A DNA stretch of 34,663 bases, from contig DATMQA010000196.1 of assembly GCA_035566895.1 (NCBI GenBank), forward strand, positions 1 through 34,663, read 5' to 3'. This DNA comes from DATMQA01 sp035566895. GTDB taxonomy: Bacteria > Verrucomicrobiota > Verrucomicrobiia > Limisphaerales > UBA8199. Positions 24,250 through 31,071 of the stretch are shown here, piece by piece. Every line of letters starts with the position of its first letter. Position 1 is the stretch's first letter. Under the pieces are notes generated by a model. The model was not told the DNA's origin. It made no database searches and worked only from the letters and a program-made list of their open reading frames with translations. The translations under genes and the position numbers were made by a program.

Positions 24250-24716
24250 GGTACCTCCGATGGCGCGTGCGGCACGTGGCATTCCGTGCACTTGGACGAA
24301 CCGCTGTAGTGAGTCCTCACCACGATCTGTTTGTGCCACTTCGGTCGGGACGGGTTCGCCTCATGGCAGCGTAGGCAAGGCATCGCGTTGTTTTTGTCCG
24401 GTTTGAGCCGGGCATCCTCCGGGTTATCGACATGGCCCTGCAAAGGTCCGTGACACCCCTCGCACGAAAGAGTCTTGTGTTCGTACTTTTGAAGCTTCTG
24501 GTACTCGTCGGAATGACACTCCTCACACGCCTTCTTGCCGGCAAATACCCGGTCCCGTGTCGCCAGCTCCGCAAGTGCCTCGCCCCGATACCAGCCATAC
24601 TGCCGGAACGAGTGAGGCGTCAGAAAATACCGGGCGGTCGAATAAACCACCACGATTCCCACCACCAGCAGAATGAGTCGAAAGATCTGGGGCGGCATGT
24701 TCAAAAAACGTCGCAT
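24246..24716 (-). CDS. Membrane-anchored tetrahaem cytochrome c, first module
   Basis: A 156-aa small periplasmic cytochrome with an N-terminal membrane helix (FRLILLVVGIVVVYS) and four CXXCH motifs: CEECH, CEGCH, CLRCH, CTECH. It is the first gene of the long minus-strand run and is paralogous in role to the tetrahaem protein of the second module. The start is uncertain: ATG at 24716 is chosen because it leaves a short basic N terminus before the helix, but ATGs at 24698 and 24746 are possible and none has a clear ribosome-binding site. Its stop overlaps the next gene by four bases. It probably takes electrons from the Fe-S/NrfD pair. Similar tetrahaem/Fe-S/NrfD sets are known as Nrf-type modules and as Cbc4 in Geobacter. 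Confidence 0.87.
   Translation of the reverse strand: MRRFLNMPPQIFRLILLVVGIVVVYSTARYFLTPHSFRQYGWYRGEALAELATRDRVFAGKKACEECHSDEYQKLQKYEHKTLSCEGCHGPLQGHVDNPEDARLKPDKNNAMPCLRCHEANPSRPKWHKQIVVRTHYSGSSKCTECHVPHAPSEVP
24254..24258 (-). promoter_or_regulatory. Ribosome-binding site of the first Fe-S gene
   Basis: GGAGG on the minus strand, four bases before the ATG at 24249. It fixes the start inside the end of the tetrahaem gene. Confidence 0.7.
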
Positions 24717-24764
24717 AAGGAGGAGCGGCCTTTGGGGCTGGTGCATTGGTTCATAGCAGCGGTC

Positions 24765-24819
24765 ATCAGCAAGAGACGTAAAGGATCCCCCGCCCGGGCG
24801 CTTTACCTCTCTTGCTGAT
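24765..24819 (-). promoter_or_regulatory. 19-bp inverted repeat in the leader of the redox operon
   Basis: Arms at 24765-24783 (atcagcaagagacgtaaag) and 24801-24819 (ctttacctctcttgctgat) are reverse complements except for one base, around a 17-nt GC-rich centre. The element lies 49 nt upstream of the chosen start of the first gene of the minus-strand run. It lacks a following T run, so it is not an ordinary terminator. A large operator, an RNA attenuator or a stabilising 5' stem are all possible. Confidence 0.55.
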
Positions 24820-25196
24820 TTATTAGCTTTTTTTGTTATCCTGACCGCCGCAAATGGTTGCGTTAGCAGGCAAAAATACGTGCACAATGCAATCTGATAT
24901 GCTTATGACGCTCCAATTGCTTCACCACCCTCAGCAAATCCGGGCTCTCTTCCCCTGCCCCTTTCTTCCAGCCCCGCACCGATAAAAGCCACGATTCCAC
25001 CGGGATGGAACGGGCACAGACACTCAATTTTGCTCCGCGCACCGCAATTGCCAGAAAATCGCCGAACCACCCGAAGCGTTTGGAGTGCCTGCGCTCGGCG
25101 CCGCTTTTCGTGTAGATGGAGCATTACTCCTTCCGTTCAGTCGGCGAAAAAGTGAAAGCGGCCCGGGGACCGCAAGCACCTGCCCCAAAAACAAAA
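24820..25196. other. Gene-free stretch upstream of the redox operon
   Basis: About 380 nt without a convincing gene; a short minus-strand open frame at 24903-25124 has no recognisable content. The segment next to the inverted repeat (about 24820-24900) is AT-rich and would suit a minus-strand promoter, but I found no pair of -35/-10 boxes with good spacing. Confidence 0.4.
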
Positions 25197-25218
25197 GGGG
25201 GAGCTGAAAAGCTCCCCC
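25197..25218 (-). terminator. Rho-independent terminator of the second monohaem cytochrome gene
   Basis: An 8-bp stem, gggggagc (25197-25204) with gctccccc (25211-25218), and a six-base loop are followed on the minus strand by a T-rich run (tttTGTTTTT). It lies about 25 nt beyond the stop of the minus-strand cytochrome gene and separates it from the redox operon. Confidence 0.85.
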
Positions 25219-25242
25219 GTGCGGAATGGAATTCGCCCTGCC

Positions 25243-25578
25243 TTACTTCTTCAGCGAACGGACATACGCCACCAGCGCCTTGATTTCGTCATCGCTCAAC
25301 GTATCCCCAAAGGCCTTCATCCGGACCTTGTCGCTGTCCTTCTCCTTGACGCCTTCCTTGATGGCCTTGGCCATGTCAGCGTCCTTCATCTCGGCTTGAA
25401 CCTTGGCGTCGCTGTAATCTTTCACGCCGACCTTCTCGCCCATCTTGGTCTTGCCTTTGCCATCTTCGCCGTGGCATTTGGCGCAGTTCTTGTCGTAGTT
25501 TTCCTTGGCGTCGGCCGCGCGCACCGTTACAGCGCCCGCGATCATCAACGCCACGCCCATCACAATCAGTTTTTTCAT
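25243..25578 (-). CDS. Small monohaem class I cytochrome c, second copy
   Basis: A 111-aa periplasmic cytochrome with a signal peptide (MKKLIVMGVALMIAGAVTVRA), one haem site (CAKCH in NCAKCHGEDGKG), a candidate distal Met in VRMKAFG and the end LVAYVRSLKK. It is a close paralogue of the cytochrome at 17692-18027 with the same length and an alignable sequence throughout. It has its own terminator and a ~400-nt upstream region with a strong dyad, so it is probably a single-gene transcript regulated apart from the operon. A likely role is a soluble shuttle between inner-membrane oxidases and the MtrA-like conduit. The frame is open far upstream (to 25899), but the ATG at 25578 is the only start that gives a normal signal peptide. 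Confidence 0.92.
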   Translation of the reverse strand: MKKLIVMGVALMIAGAVTVRAADAKENYDKNCAKCHGEDGKGKTKMGEKVGVKDYSDAKVQAEMKDADMAKAIKEGVKEKDSDKVRMKAFGDTLSDDEIKALVAYVRSLKK

Positions 25579-25983
25579 ATTTCTGTCAGTTTTTGTCGTT
25601 CTATCGAGGTTATTCGGTTTAACTATCCCAGGTTTTCCCGGCGCGCTACGGAGTTTTTCTCCGCCGCCCGCCGAAAATCGTCGCTTGCGCCAGCCAAGGT
25701 CTCGCCGCTTTTTGAAGTTCGCTTCGTTTTCATCTACTGCTTGGACGCAATATTCGCGGACCGTATTCTGAAATACGGTCCCTGGGTTTGCAATTAAATA
25801 CTTCTTGACTATATAAACAGGATACATTATGCATATGAACATCGTTAAAATACAACAAGAGATACTGATGTTTCTTCTGAGCCGCCTTGTCAGGCTCATG
25901 TGAGACTAACCAAAAGAAGGTTAACTTCGGACAATATTTGCCTAGCTGTTGACCTGAGCTGCTATTAGCGTCAAGCGAGCACG
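25579..25983. promoter_or_regulatory. Divergent control region between monohaem cytochrome and nine-haem/mtrAB genes
   Basis: A 405-nt gene-free, AT-rich region between divergent transcripts. It holds a perfect 10-bp inverted repeat, ggaccgtatt (25758-25767) / aatacggtcc (25772-25781), with a four-base loop, suited to a regulator dimer or a tight hairpin. A weaker dyad is at 25878-25883/25893-25898 (tgagcc/ggctca). A possible plus-strand promoter is TTGACT at 25805-25810 with TATGCA at 25828-25833 (17-nt spacing), which is only a partial match at the -10 box. Confidence 0.4.
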
Positions 25984-27726
25984 TTGGCAGTCGAGTCCAC
26001 GTTGCGAGATGATTCTCGTTTGGCCCGCGCCCAGGCCTCGGTTCTCCTCCTGGCCGGCGCTCTGGCCCTTTTAACTGCCACCTTCGCCAACGGCCAGGCC
26101 CTTCACCACCTGAGTATCATCGAGCCCGGCGGCTTCCCGGGATGGCCCATTCTGAGCGAGGTCCAGCACAGTTCCAATGGTGTAACGCTGACTTGGGATG
26201 GCCCCAGTGGTTACTATCAATTGTTTCAAAAGCAGCATTTGAAAGACCCAGCCTGGCAGGCCCTCGGCAAGGCCACGAACCTTTCCCGGCAGGTCACTAT
26301 TACGACTCTTTTGAGTAACGCGTTCTTTCGCGTCGCGGGCCCGTCTCCGCAATACGCTGGTGCCAGCACCTGCATCGAATGTCATCAGCCTATCCATGAT
26401 CAAGAAATCCTGACCCCTCACGCCGCCGCCTTTTCCGACCCTGCGTTCGTCGCCCGGGGAGGCCAGACCAACGCCTCCTGCCTGCCCTGCCATACCTTGG
26501 GTTACGGCCTGCCCACCGGTTTTACCACCATCGTCCGGACCCCGCAACTTGCCGGCGTTCAATGCGAGAACTGCCACGGCCCCGCCGCTAATCATGCGGC
26601 CAATCCCGACGACCCGATCGCTGTGCCGCGCGTCGAACTCGCGGCTACCGTCTGCGGTGGATGTCATAATTCTCAATTCGTTCCCGCTCAAGCCGCGACA
26701 CTCCATCCCCCCTTCTACGAGGAGTGGAATACCTCCCCCCATCAAGCGGTGTTGCCGGAGTTACAGACTGACTTCGCCGGCGCCAGTGGTCCGACGGTTT
26801 TCATCCCCAGTTGTGGAAGTTGCCACTCCGGGACCGTGCGCGAATCGCTCGTCGAGCAGCAGCCTCTGCCTAATGGCCACGAGGCGGGCGCCGTCGGCAT
26901 TGCCTGCGCCACCTGCCACGACCCTCACCAGAACTATGTCCATACCAATGTGCTGGTTGGGCTTAGGACCAATCTGCTCGACGACGTCGTTATTACCAAC
27001 AACCAGCTTGGAACATTTTATACTAACCAACTCCGCTACCCGCTCGCCTCCACCAACGACTACTTCCTGACCACCTCGGACGCGTTCATAGAAAATCCAG
27101 ACGTCAATGTCTGCGCCCAATGTCACAACCACCGCGGCGCCACGTGGGATACCTCCGACCGCCCCCCGCACAAGTCGCCCCAGTATAATATGCTGCTGGG
27201 CACTTTCGCTGAAGTGGGCACCGGCGTCGCTTCAAACCAACCCGCTTCCCACGGGCTGATGGAGAAGCAGTGCGTGCGCTGCCACATGCAGACCGCCGAT
27301 TACGTCAGCCCGCAGCAACCCGCCTTCGCCGGTCACCACTTCCAGGTGGAATCCTTCGTCACATGCAGCGAATGCCACGGTTCCGCCGCAGGCATCCTGG
27401 TCACCCTCATTCAGAACGATATATCAGACCAAATCCAGGGGCTCAAAACTGAACTTAACAATTGGGCGGCCACCAAAGCCCCGGCTTCCCTATGGGCCAA
27501 ATACGGTAGCCGCGCCTGGGAGTATACTACCCCCGGAGATCTGTCCCCCGGCGGCCCCGGCCCCAACGCCGCCGAACAAGCGCTGCTGCCGGTCAACATC
27601 CGAAAAGCCCGGTTTAACCTCTACCTGGTTCTTTACGACGGCAGTTACGGCGTCCATAACCTTAACTATGCCTCGGCTCTTTTGAACACGGCCACCACAT
27701 GGGTTAACACGGAGTTGGGCAATTAA
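25984..27726 (+). CDS. Secreted nine-haem c-type cytochrome upstream of mtrAB-like genes
   Basis: A 580-aa exported multihaem protein. A signal-like stretch (ASVLLLAGALALLTATFANGQA) precedes a verrucomicrobial beta module (about 50-125, ending AFFRVAGPS). Nine CXXCH motifs follow: CIECH, CLPCH, CENCH, CGGCH, CGSCH, CATCH, CAQCH, CVRCH, CSECH. The haem order and flanks match the cytochrome at 7188-9416, so they are paralogues; there the beta module is at the C terminus instead. No ATG is available: a TTG at 25984 (or 26002) must start translation, since a stop lies just upstream at 25966. It is followed after 36 nt by the MtrA-like gene, so it probably serves as a periplasmic or surface partner of that conduit. 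No lipobox is visible. Confidence 0.86.
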   Translation: MAVESTLRDDSRLARAQASVLLLAGALALLTATFANGQALHHLSIIEPGGFPGWPILSEVQHSSNGVTLTWDGPSGYYQLFQKQHLKDPAWQALGKATNLSRQVTITTLLSNAFFRVAGPSPQYAGASTCIECHQPIHDQEILTPHAAAFSDPAFVARGGQTNASCLPCHTLGYGLPTGFTTIVRTPQLAGVQCENCHGPAANHAANPDDPIAVPRVELAATVCGGCHNSQFVPAQAATLHPPFYEEWNTSPHQAVLPELQTDFAGASGPTVFIPSCGSCHSGTVRESLVEQQPLPNGHEAGAVGIACATCHDPHQNYVHTNVLVGLRTNLLDDVVITNNQLGTFYTNQLRYPLASTNDYFLTTSDAFIENPDVNVCAQCHNHRGATWDTSDRPPHKSPQYNMLLGTFAEVGTGVASNQPASHGLMEKQCVRCHMQTADYVSPQQPAFAGHHFQVESFVTCSECHGSAAGILVTLIQNDISDQIQGLKTELNNWAATKAPASLWAKYGSRAWEYTTPGDLSPGGPGPNAAEQALLPVNIRKARFNLYLVLYDGSYGVHNLNYASALLNTATTWVNTELGN

Positions 27727-27762
27727 AGCGGAACGCTCACCCTGCTCTGCCACTGACAGACC

Positions 27763-28623
27763 ATGATAAATCTGAATCTCCGCAAAATCGCAAAACGCTT
27801 CGCGCGAAGCTGGCGCGGGCTGGCCGTTACGACCGGGGCCTGCCTCCTGCTCCTGGCCGCCAGTTCCTGCCGCAGTGTTCACCGGGCGGTCGTGGTGCTT
27901 CCCAATATCCCCGGCGCCAAGTACATCGGTTCCAAAGAATGTGAACAGTGCCACGATCAAATCTACCGAGGGTTTGCGACGGCCGATCACGCGCGGCTGA
28001 TCACGCCGGGACCTAACGCGCTCGGCGCCGGTTGCGAATCCTGCCACGGCCCTTGCAGCCTCCACTCCGATTCCGGCGGTGAAGTCAAACCCCCTTATAG
28101 CTTCACTGCCGGACGTCCCGGAGGCAGCAGTTACGGCGCGCGTCTCGCCATCCCGCCCGCCCGCTCGGTCGAAACCCTCTGTTTCCAATGCCATACTGAT
28201 GTGCGCGGCAAGTTCAGCCTCCCCAGCCATCATCCCGTGCCCGAAGGCCGCATGAGCTGCACCGATTGCCATTCGCCGCATAAAGGCTCTATTTACGCCG
28301 GCGGCGGCACCTCGCTGCTCTCCGAAAACGAAAGCTGCTTCCGTTGCCATGCCGCCCAGCGCGGTCCTTTTGTCTTCGAGCATGAAGCCGTGCGGGAAGG
28401 CTGCACGACCTGCCACGCGGCTCATGGGTCCGTCAACGCCAAACTGCTGACCGAGCGGAACGCCAACCTCTGCTTGAAATGCCACTTCCAGCAGGTGACC
28501 GGCGGCCAGCTTCTCATTGGCGGCTCCGACCACACCTTGCGCGTGCAGCAGGGCACCTGTTGGACCGCTGGCTGCCACGAAGCTGTTCATGGCTCGCGCG
28601 TCAGTTCTTCCTTGCGCTTCTAA
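27763..28623 (+). CDS. MtrA/DmsE/PioA-family periplasmic cytochrome, eight haem sites
   Basis: The predicted electron wire that plugs into an outer-membrane barrel, 286 aa. The N-terminal hydrophobic stretch ends in AASSC, a possible but atypical lipobox. Haem sites are CEQCH, CESCH (in GCESCHGP), CFQCH, CTDCH, CFRCH, CTTCH, CLKCH and a CX4CH site, CWTAGCH. Family marks are SHHPVPEGRMSCTDCHSPH, RGPFVFEHEAVREGC, HAAHGSVNAKLL and the terminal HGS. MtrA, DmsE and PioA usually have ten haems; the pair expected between CESCH and CFQCH seems missing, and the segment there is Gly/Pro-rich. The gene ends 6 nt before the MtrB-like gene, a standard mtrAB arrangement. Confidence 0.9.
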   Translation: MINLNLRKIAKRFARSWRGLAVTTGACLLLLAASSCRSVHRAVVVLPNIPGAKYIGSKECEQCHDQIYRGFATADHARLITPGPNALGAGCESCHGPCSLHSDSGGEVKPPYSFTAGRPGGSSYGARLAIPPARSVETLCFQCHTDVRGKFSLPSHHPVPEGRMSCTDCHSPHKGSIYAGGGTSLLSENESCFRCHAAQRGPFVFEHEAVREGCTTCHAAHGSVNAKLLTERNANLCLKCHFQQVTGGQLLIGGSDHTLRVQQGTCWTAGCHEAVHGSRVSSSLRF

Positions 28624-28629
28624 CCACCC

Positions 28630-30828
28630 ATGAAACCCAGCGGCCAACCCAATCCGGAGCGCGAAAATTCCCCGAGAACTTTCACGTTTCACGTTTCACG
28701 TTTCACGCATAACGCATCACGTTTCCCATTTCACGTTTCACGCATCACACCCTTCCTCCTCCTCCTCACCGCCCTCACCGTCTCCGCCGCCGACACCAAC
28801 GCGCCTGCTGCCAGCACCAACGCGCCTGCCGCCAAACCTGCGCCTCCCCTGACCCCGGAGCAGATGTTCGAGGGTGGCACCAATTCTTATAACAACTGGC
28901 TCGACCTCGGCGTTGGCGGATTTTTCCTCAGCGGCAACAAAGCCCAGTTCGAGCAGCGGCGCCAGCGCTCCGGTAACCTCTTTGGCGGCATCGAGGATTT
29001 CCACCTCCAGGGCGATATCGCCAAGGGCACTACCTTTCTCGACGAGCACGATTACAAAATCAACCTCGGGGTCGCGAAGGAGAAGCTCGGCTACGTCCGG
29101 TTTTCTTTCGGCGAATCGCGCACCTGGGACAATGGCAATGGCGGATTTTATCCCCCGGCCGATCTCTGGTATTCCCGCCCCGGCGATGGACTCGGGCTCG
29201 ATCGCCAGGACATCTCCGTCGAGGCCGGTTTGACCCTCGAGAAGATGCCCAGCATCACCTTCAAATACACCCACTCCTCCCGCGACGGCGATAAGGACTC
29301 AACCAGTTGGGGCCTGACCCATCCCGCCGGTGGCGCCTTGGTGCGAGGCTTGAGCCCTTCCTTTTATGACATTAACGAGCACAGCGACCTGTTTCAACTC
29401 GACGTCGCCCATCACATCAAAGCCACCGATTTTGGCGGCGGTTTGAGCTATCAGTTCGGTAAGCTCAACGATGCCCTCAAAATCGACCAGTTCCCCGGCG
29501 AACCCGTCGAGCAGAAAATCACCGACCGCCAGGGCACCTCTTATGACTTGTTCAATGCCCACGCCTTCTCGGAAACCTGGCTCAAGAAAAACCTTATGTT
29601 CTCCTCCGGCCTTTCTTATTCCGACCTGGACAACGATTTCTCCGGCAGCCGCATCTATGGCTCCGACTTCGATGTCGGTTACGTCCCCAGTGCCCAAAAT
29701 GGCGTCGGCTACTTGAACCTCCAAGGCGGCTCGCGCCTGCATGAATACGTCTTCAATGTGAATCTCTTGGACAAACCGTCCGAACATCTCACGATCGTTC
29801 CATCGGTTCGCGTGATGAAGGAGGATTGGAATGCTGAATCCAGCGGCACTGAAACCGTCGGCGGCCTCAACCCAACCACCGCGCCCTTTACTGCCAACAG
29901 CGACCGCGACGTCCTCGACGTGCGCGAGCGTCTCGACCTCAACTACAACGGCTTCACTAACTGGGTCCTCTACGCTCGCGCCGAACTCACCCAGGGCGAC
30001 GGCAATCTCAATCAGTTCGGCGGCCTGGTCCCCGTCAATGGCATCGGCGTGCCAACCGTCCAGGAGCAAACCGACGACCGCCGCTTCTTCCAGAAATACA
30101 GCGCCGGCGTCCGCTGGTATCCCGACCGGCGTATCACCCTCGATGCTGGTGGTTACTACAAACTCAACGATTACGACTACGCCAATAACCTCGATAGCAC
30201 CCTCAATAACGGTCCCGACCGCTACCCGGGTTATCTGGTGATGCAGAGTTTCCAAACCTACGACGGCAATACCAGGCTGACCCTCAGGCCCTTGAAAAAC
30301 GTCACTCTCGTCAGCCGTTACGAGTACCAGCTATCGACCATTCGCACCCGGCCGGACCCTATCTCCGGCCTTTCCGAGGTCGAGTCATCGAAGATGACCA
30401 GCCACATCCTGGCGCAGGATATCTCCTGGTCCCCTTGGTCGCGATTATACCTCCAGGCCGGACTCAATTATGTCGTCAGTAAGACCAAAACCCCGGCTTC
30501 CGATGTCACCCAGGCCATCCTTAATGCCCAAAACAACTACTGGACCCTGAATTTCTCCTCCGGGTTTGTCCTGGACGACAAGACCGACCTCAACCTGAAC
30601 TACTTTTATTACAACGCCGACAATTACCAGGACAACTCCAACTTCGGCGTGCCTTACGGCGCCGGCGGCACCGAGCATGGCATCGCCGCCACTGTCGTTC
30701 GCCGCCTCAGCAGCCACCTGCGCTTAACCTTGCGCTATGGCTACTATCACTTCACCGATGCCACTTCCGGTTTCAACAACAACTACGAAGCCCACGTCCT
30801 GTCCACCAGCCTCCGCTACCGCTTCTGA
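28630..30828 (+). CDS. MtrB/PioB-family outer-membrane beta-barrel
   Basis: A 732-aa porin expected to hold the MtrA-like cytochrome across the outer membrane. After the export signal (FLLLLTALTVSAA) and an Ala/Thr/Pro-rich linker, the protein is made of alternating aromatic/polar strands with short turns and ends in LSTSLRYRF, with the C-terminal Phe typical of BAM substrates. The first repeat (LGVGGFFLSGNKAQFEQR..., FGGIEDFHLQG) is characteristic of MtrB/PioB proteins. I see no cysteines, so the CXXC of Shewanella MtrB is absent. The only usable start is the ATG at 28630, 6 nt after the mtrA-like stop and with no clear ribosome-binding site. The first ~40 residues are encoded largely by a heptanucleotide array, giving an odd long Arg/His/Phe-rich n-region. 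Confidence 0.88.
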   Translation: MKPSGQPNPERENSPRTFTFHVSRFTHNASRFPFHVSRITPFLLLLTALTVSAADTNAPAASTNAPAAKPAPPLTPEQMFEGGTNSYNNWLDLGVGGFFLSGNKAQFEQRRQRSGNLFGGIEDFHLQGDIAKGTTFLDEHDYKINLGVAKEKLGYVRFSFGESRTWDNGNGGFYPPADLWYSRPGDGLGLDRQDISVEAGLTLEKMPSITFKYTHSSRDGDKDSTSWGLTHPAGGALVRGLSPSFYDINEHSDLFQLDVAHHIKATDFGGGLSYQFGKLNDALKIDQFPGEPVEQKITDRQGTSYDLFNAHAFSETWLKKNLMFSSGLSYSDLDNDFSGSRIYGSDFDVGYVPSAQNGVGYLNLQGGSRLHEYVFNVNLLDKPSEHLTIVPSVRVMKEDWNAESSGTETVGGLNPTTAPFTANSDRDVLDVRERLDLNYNGFTNWVLYARAELTQGDGNLNQFGGLVPVNGIGVPTVQEQTDDRRFFQKYSAGVRWYPDRRITLDAGGYYKLNDYDYANNLDSTLNNGPDRYPGYLVMQSFQTYDGNTRLTLRPLKNVTLVSRYEYQLSTIRTRPDPISGLSEVESSKMTSHILAQDISWSPWSRLYLQAGLNYVVSKTKTPASDVTQAILNAQNNYWTLNFSSGFVLDDKTDLNLNYFYYNADNYQDNSNFGVPYGAGGTEHGIAATVVRRLSSHLRLTLRYGYYHFTDATSGFNNNYEAHVLSTSLRYRF
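28680..28749 (+). repeat. Ten-unit heptanucleotide array inside the mtrB-like start region
   Basis: Ten consecutive 7-bp units occur: four of TTTCACG, then CATAACG, CATCACG, TTTCCCA, two of TTTCACG, and CATCACA. Six units are identical. The array lies between the only start codon (28630) and the hydrophobic part of the signal peptide, with no ATG, GTG or TTG in frame after it. Seven is not a multiple of three, so gain or loss of one unit would shift the frame. Arrays of this kind are common between genes in such genomes; the in-gene position is the unusual part. Confidence 0.85.
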
Positions 30829-30840
30829 TCTGCAAAGTAG

Positions 30841-30882
30841 CGCAGGCGTCTCGCCTGCGAGTTAGCCGGGCGTGCCGCCCGG
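30841..30882. repeat. Two adjacent GC-rich hairpins downstream of mtrB
   Basis: The first hairpin is cgcaggcg (30841-30848) / cgcctgcg (30852-30859); the second is ccgggcg (30866-30872) / cgcccgg (30876-30882). They follow the mtrB-like stop by about 12 nt. There is no T run, so they may end the transcript in a Rho-dependent way or be REP-type palindromes. The rest of the gap to 31071 holds no feature I can support. Confidence 0.6.
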
Positions 30883-31071
30883 ACTTCCCGGTTTGCGGGC
30901 CGACGCCCTCCCCTTCCGTATTTTTCCCGCCCTTCGTCCGCAACCTTTGGCCGCCCCTGAAGTGGCGCGCACCCCCCACTAACTCGATATTGCTATGCCG
31001 GAAACACAGGCCGCCCGGTCGCGGAACCGGGTCGAAAAAGACCGCCGGACACAAATTTCGGGCATGATAAA

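Noticed and set aside
18677..24716. Alternative complex III (act operon)
   Set aside because: The NrfD and Fe-S types are similar, but no fused ActB-type molybdopterin-like/Fe-S protein, ActD, ActE or ActF is present, and each module has its own tetrahaem protein.
24903..25124. Minus-strand 73-codon frame in the gap before the redox operon
   Set aside because: No start signal, no family resemblance, and composition like non-coding DNA.
27490..28692. Long minus-strand open frame across the nine-haem, mtrA-like and mtrB-like starts
   Set aside because: It spans parts of three well-supported plus-strand genes and their gaps; composition is typical of a shadow frame.
28680..28749. CRISPR-like repeat array
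   Set aside because: Units are 7 bp, directly abutting and without spacers; this is a simple tandem repeat.
29299..30255. Minus-strand open frame opposite the barrel gene
   Set aside because: Valine/Glu-rich antisense frame inside a clear MtrB/PioB barrel.
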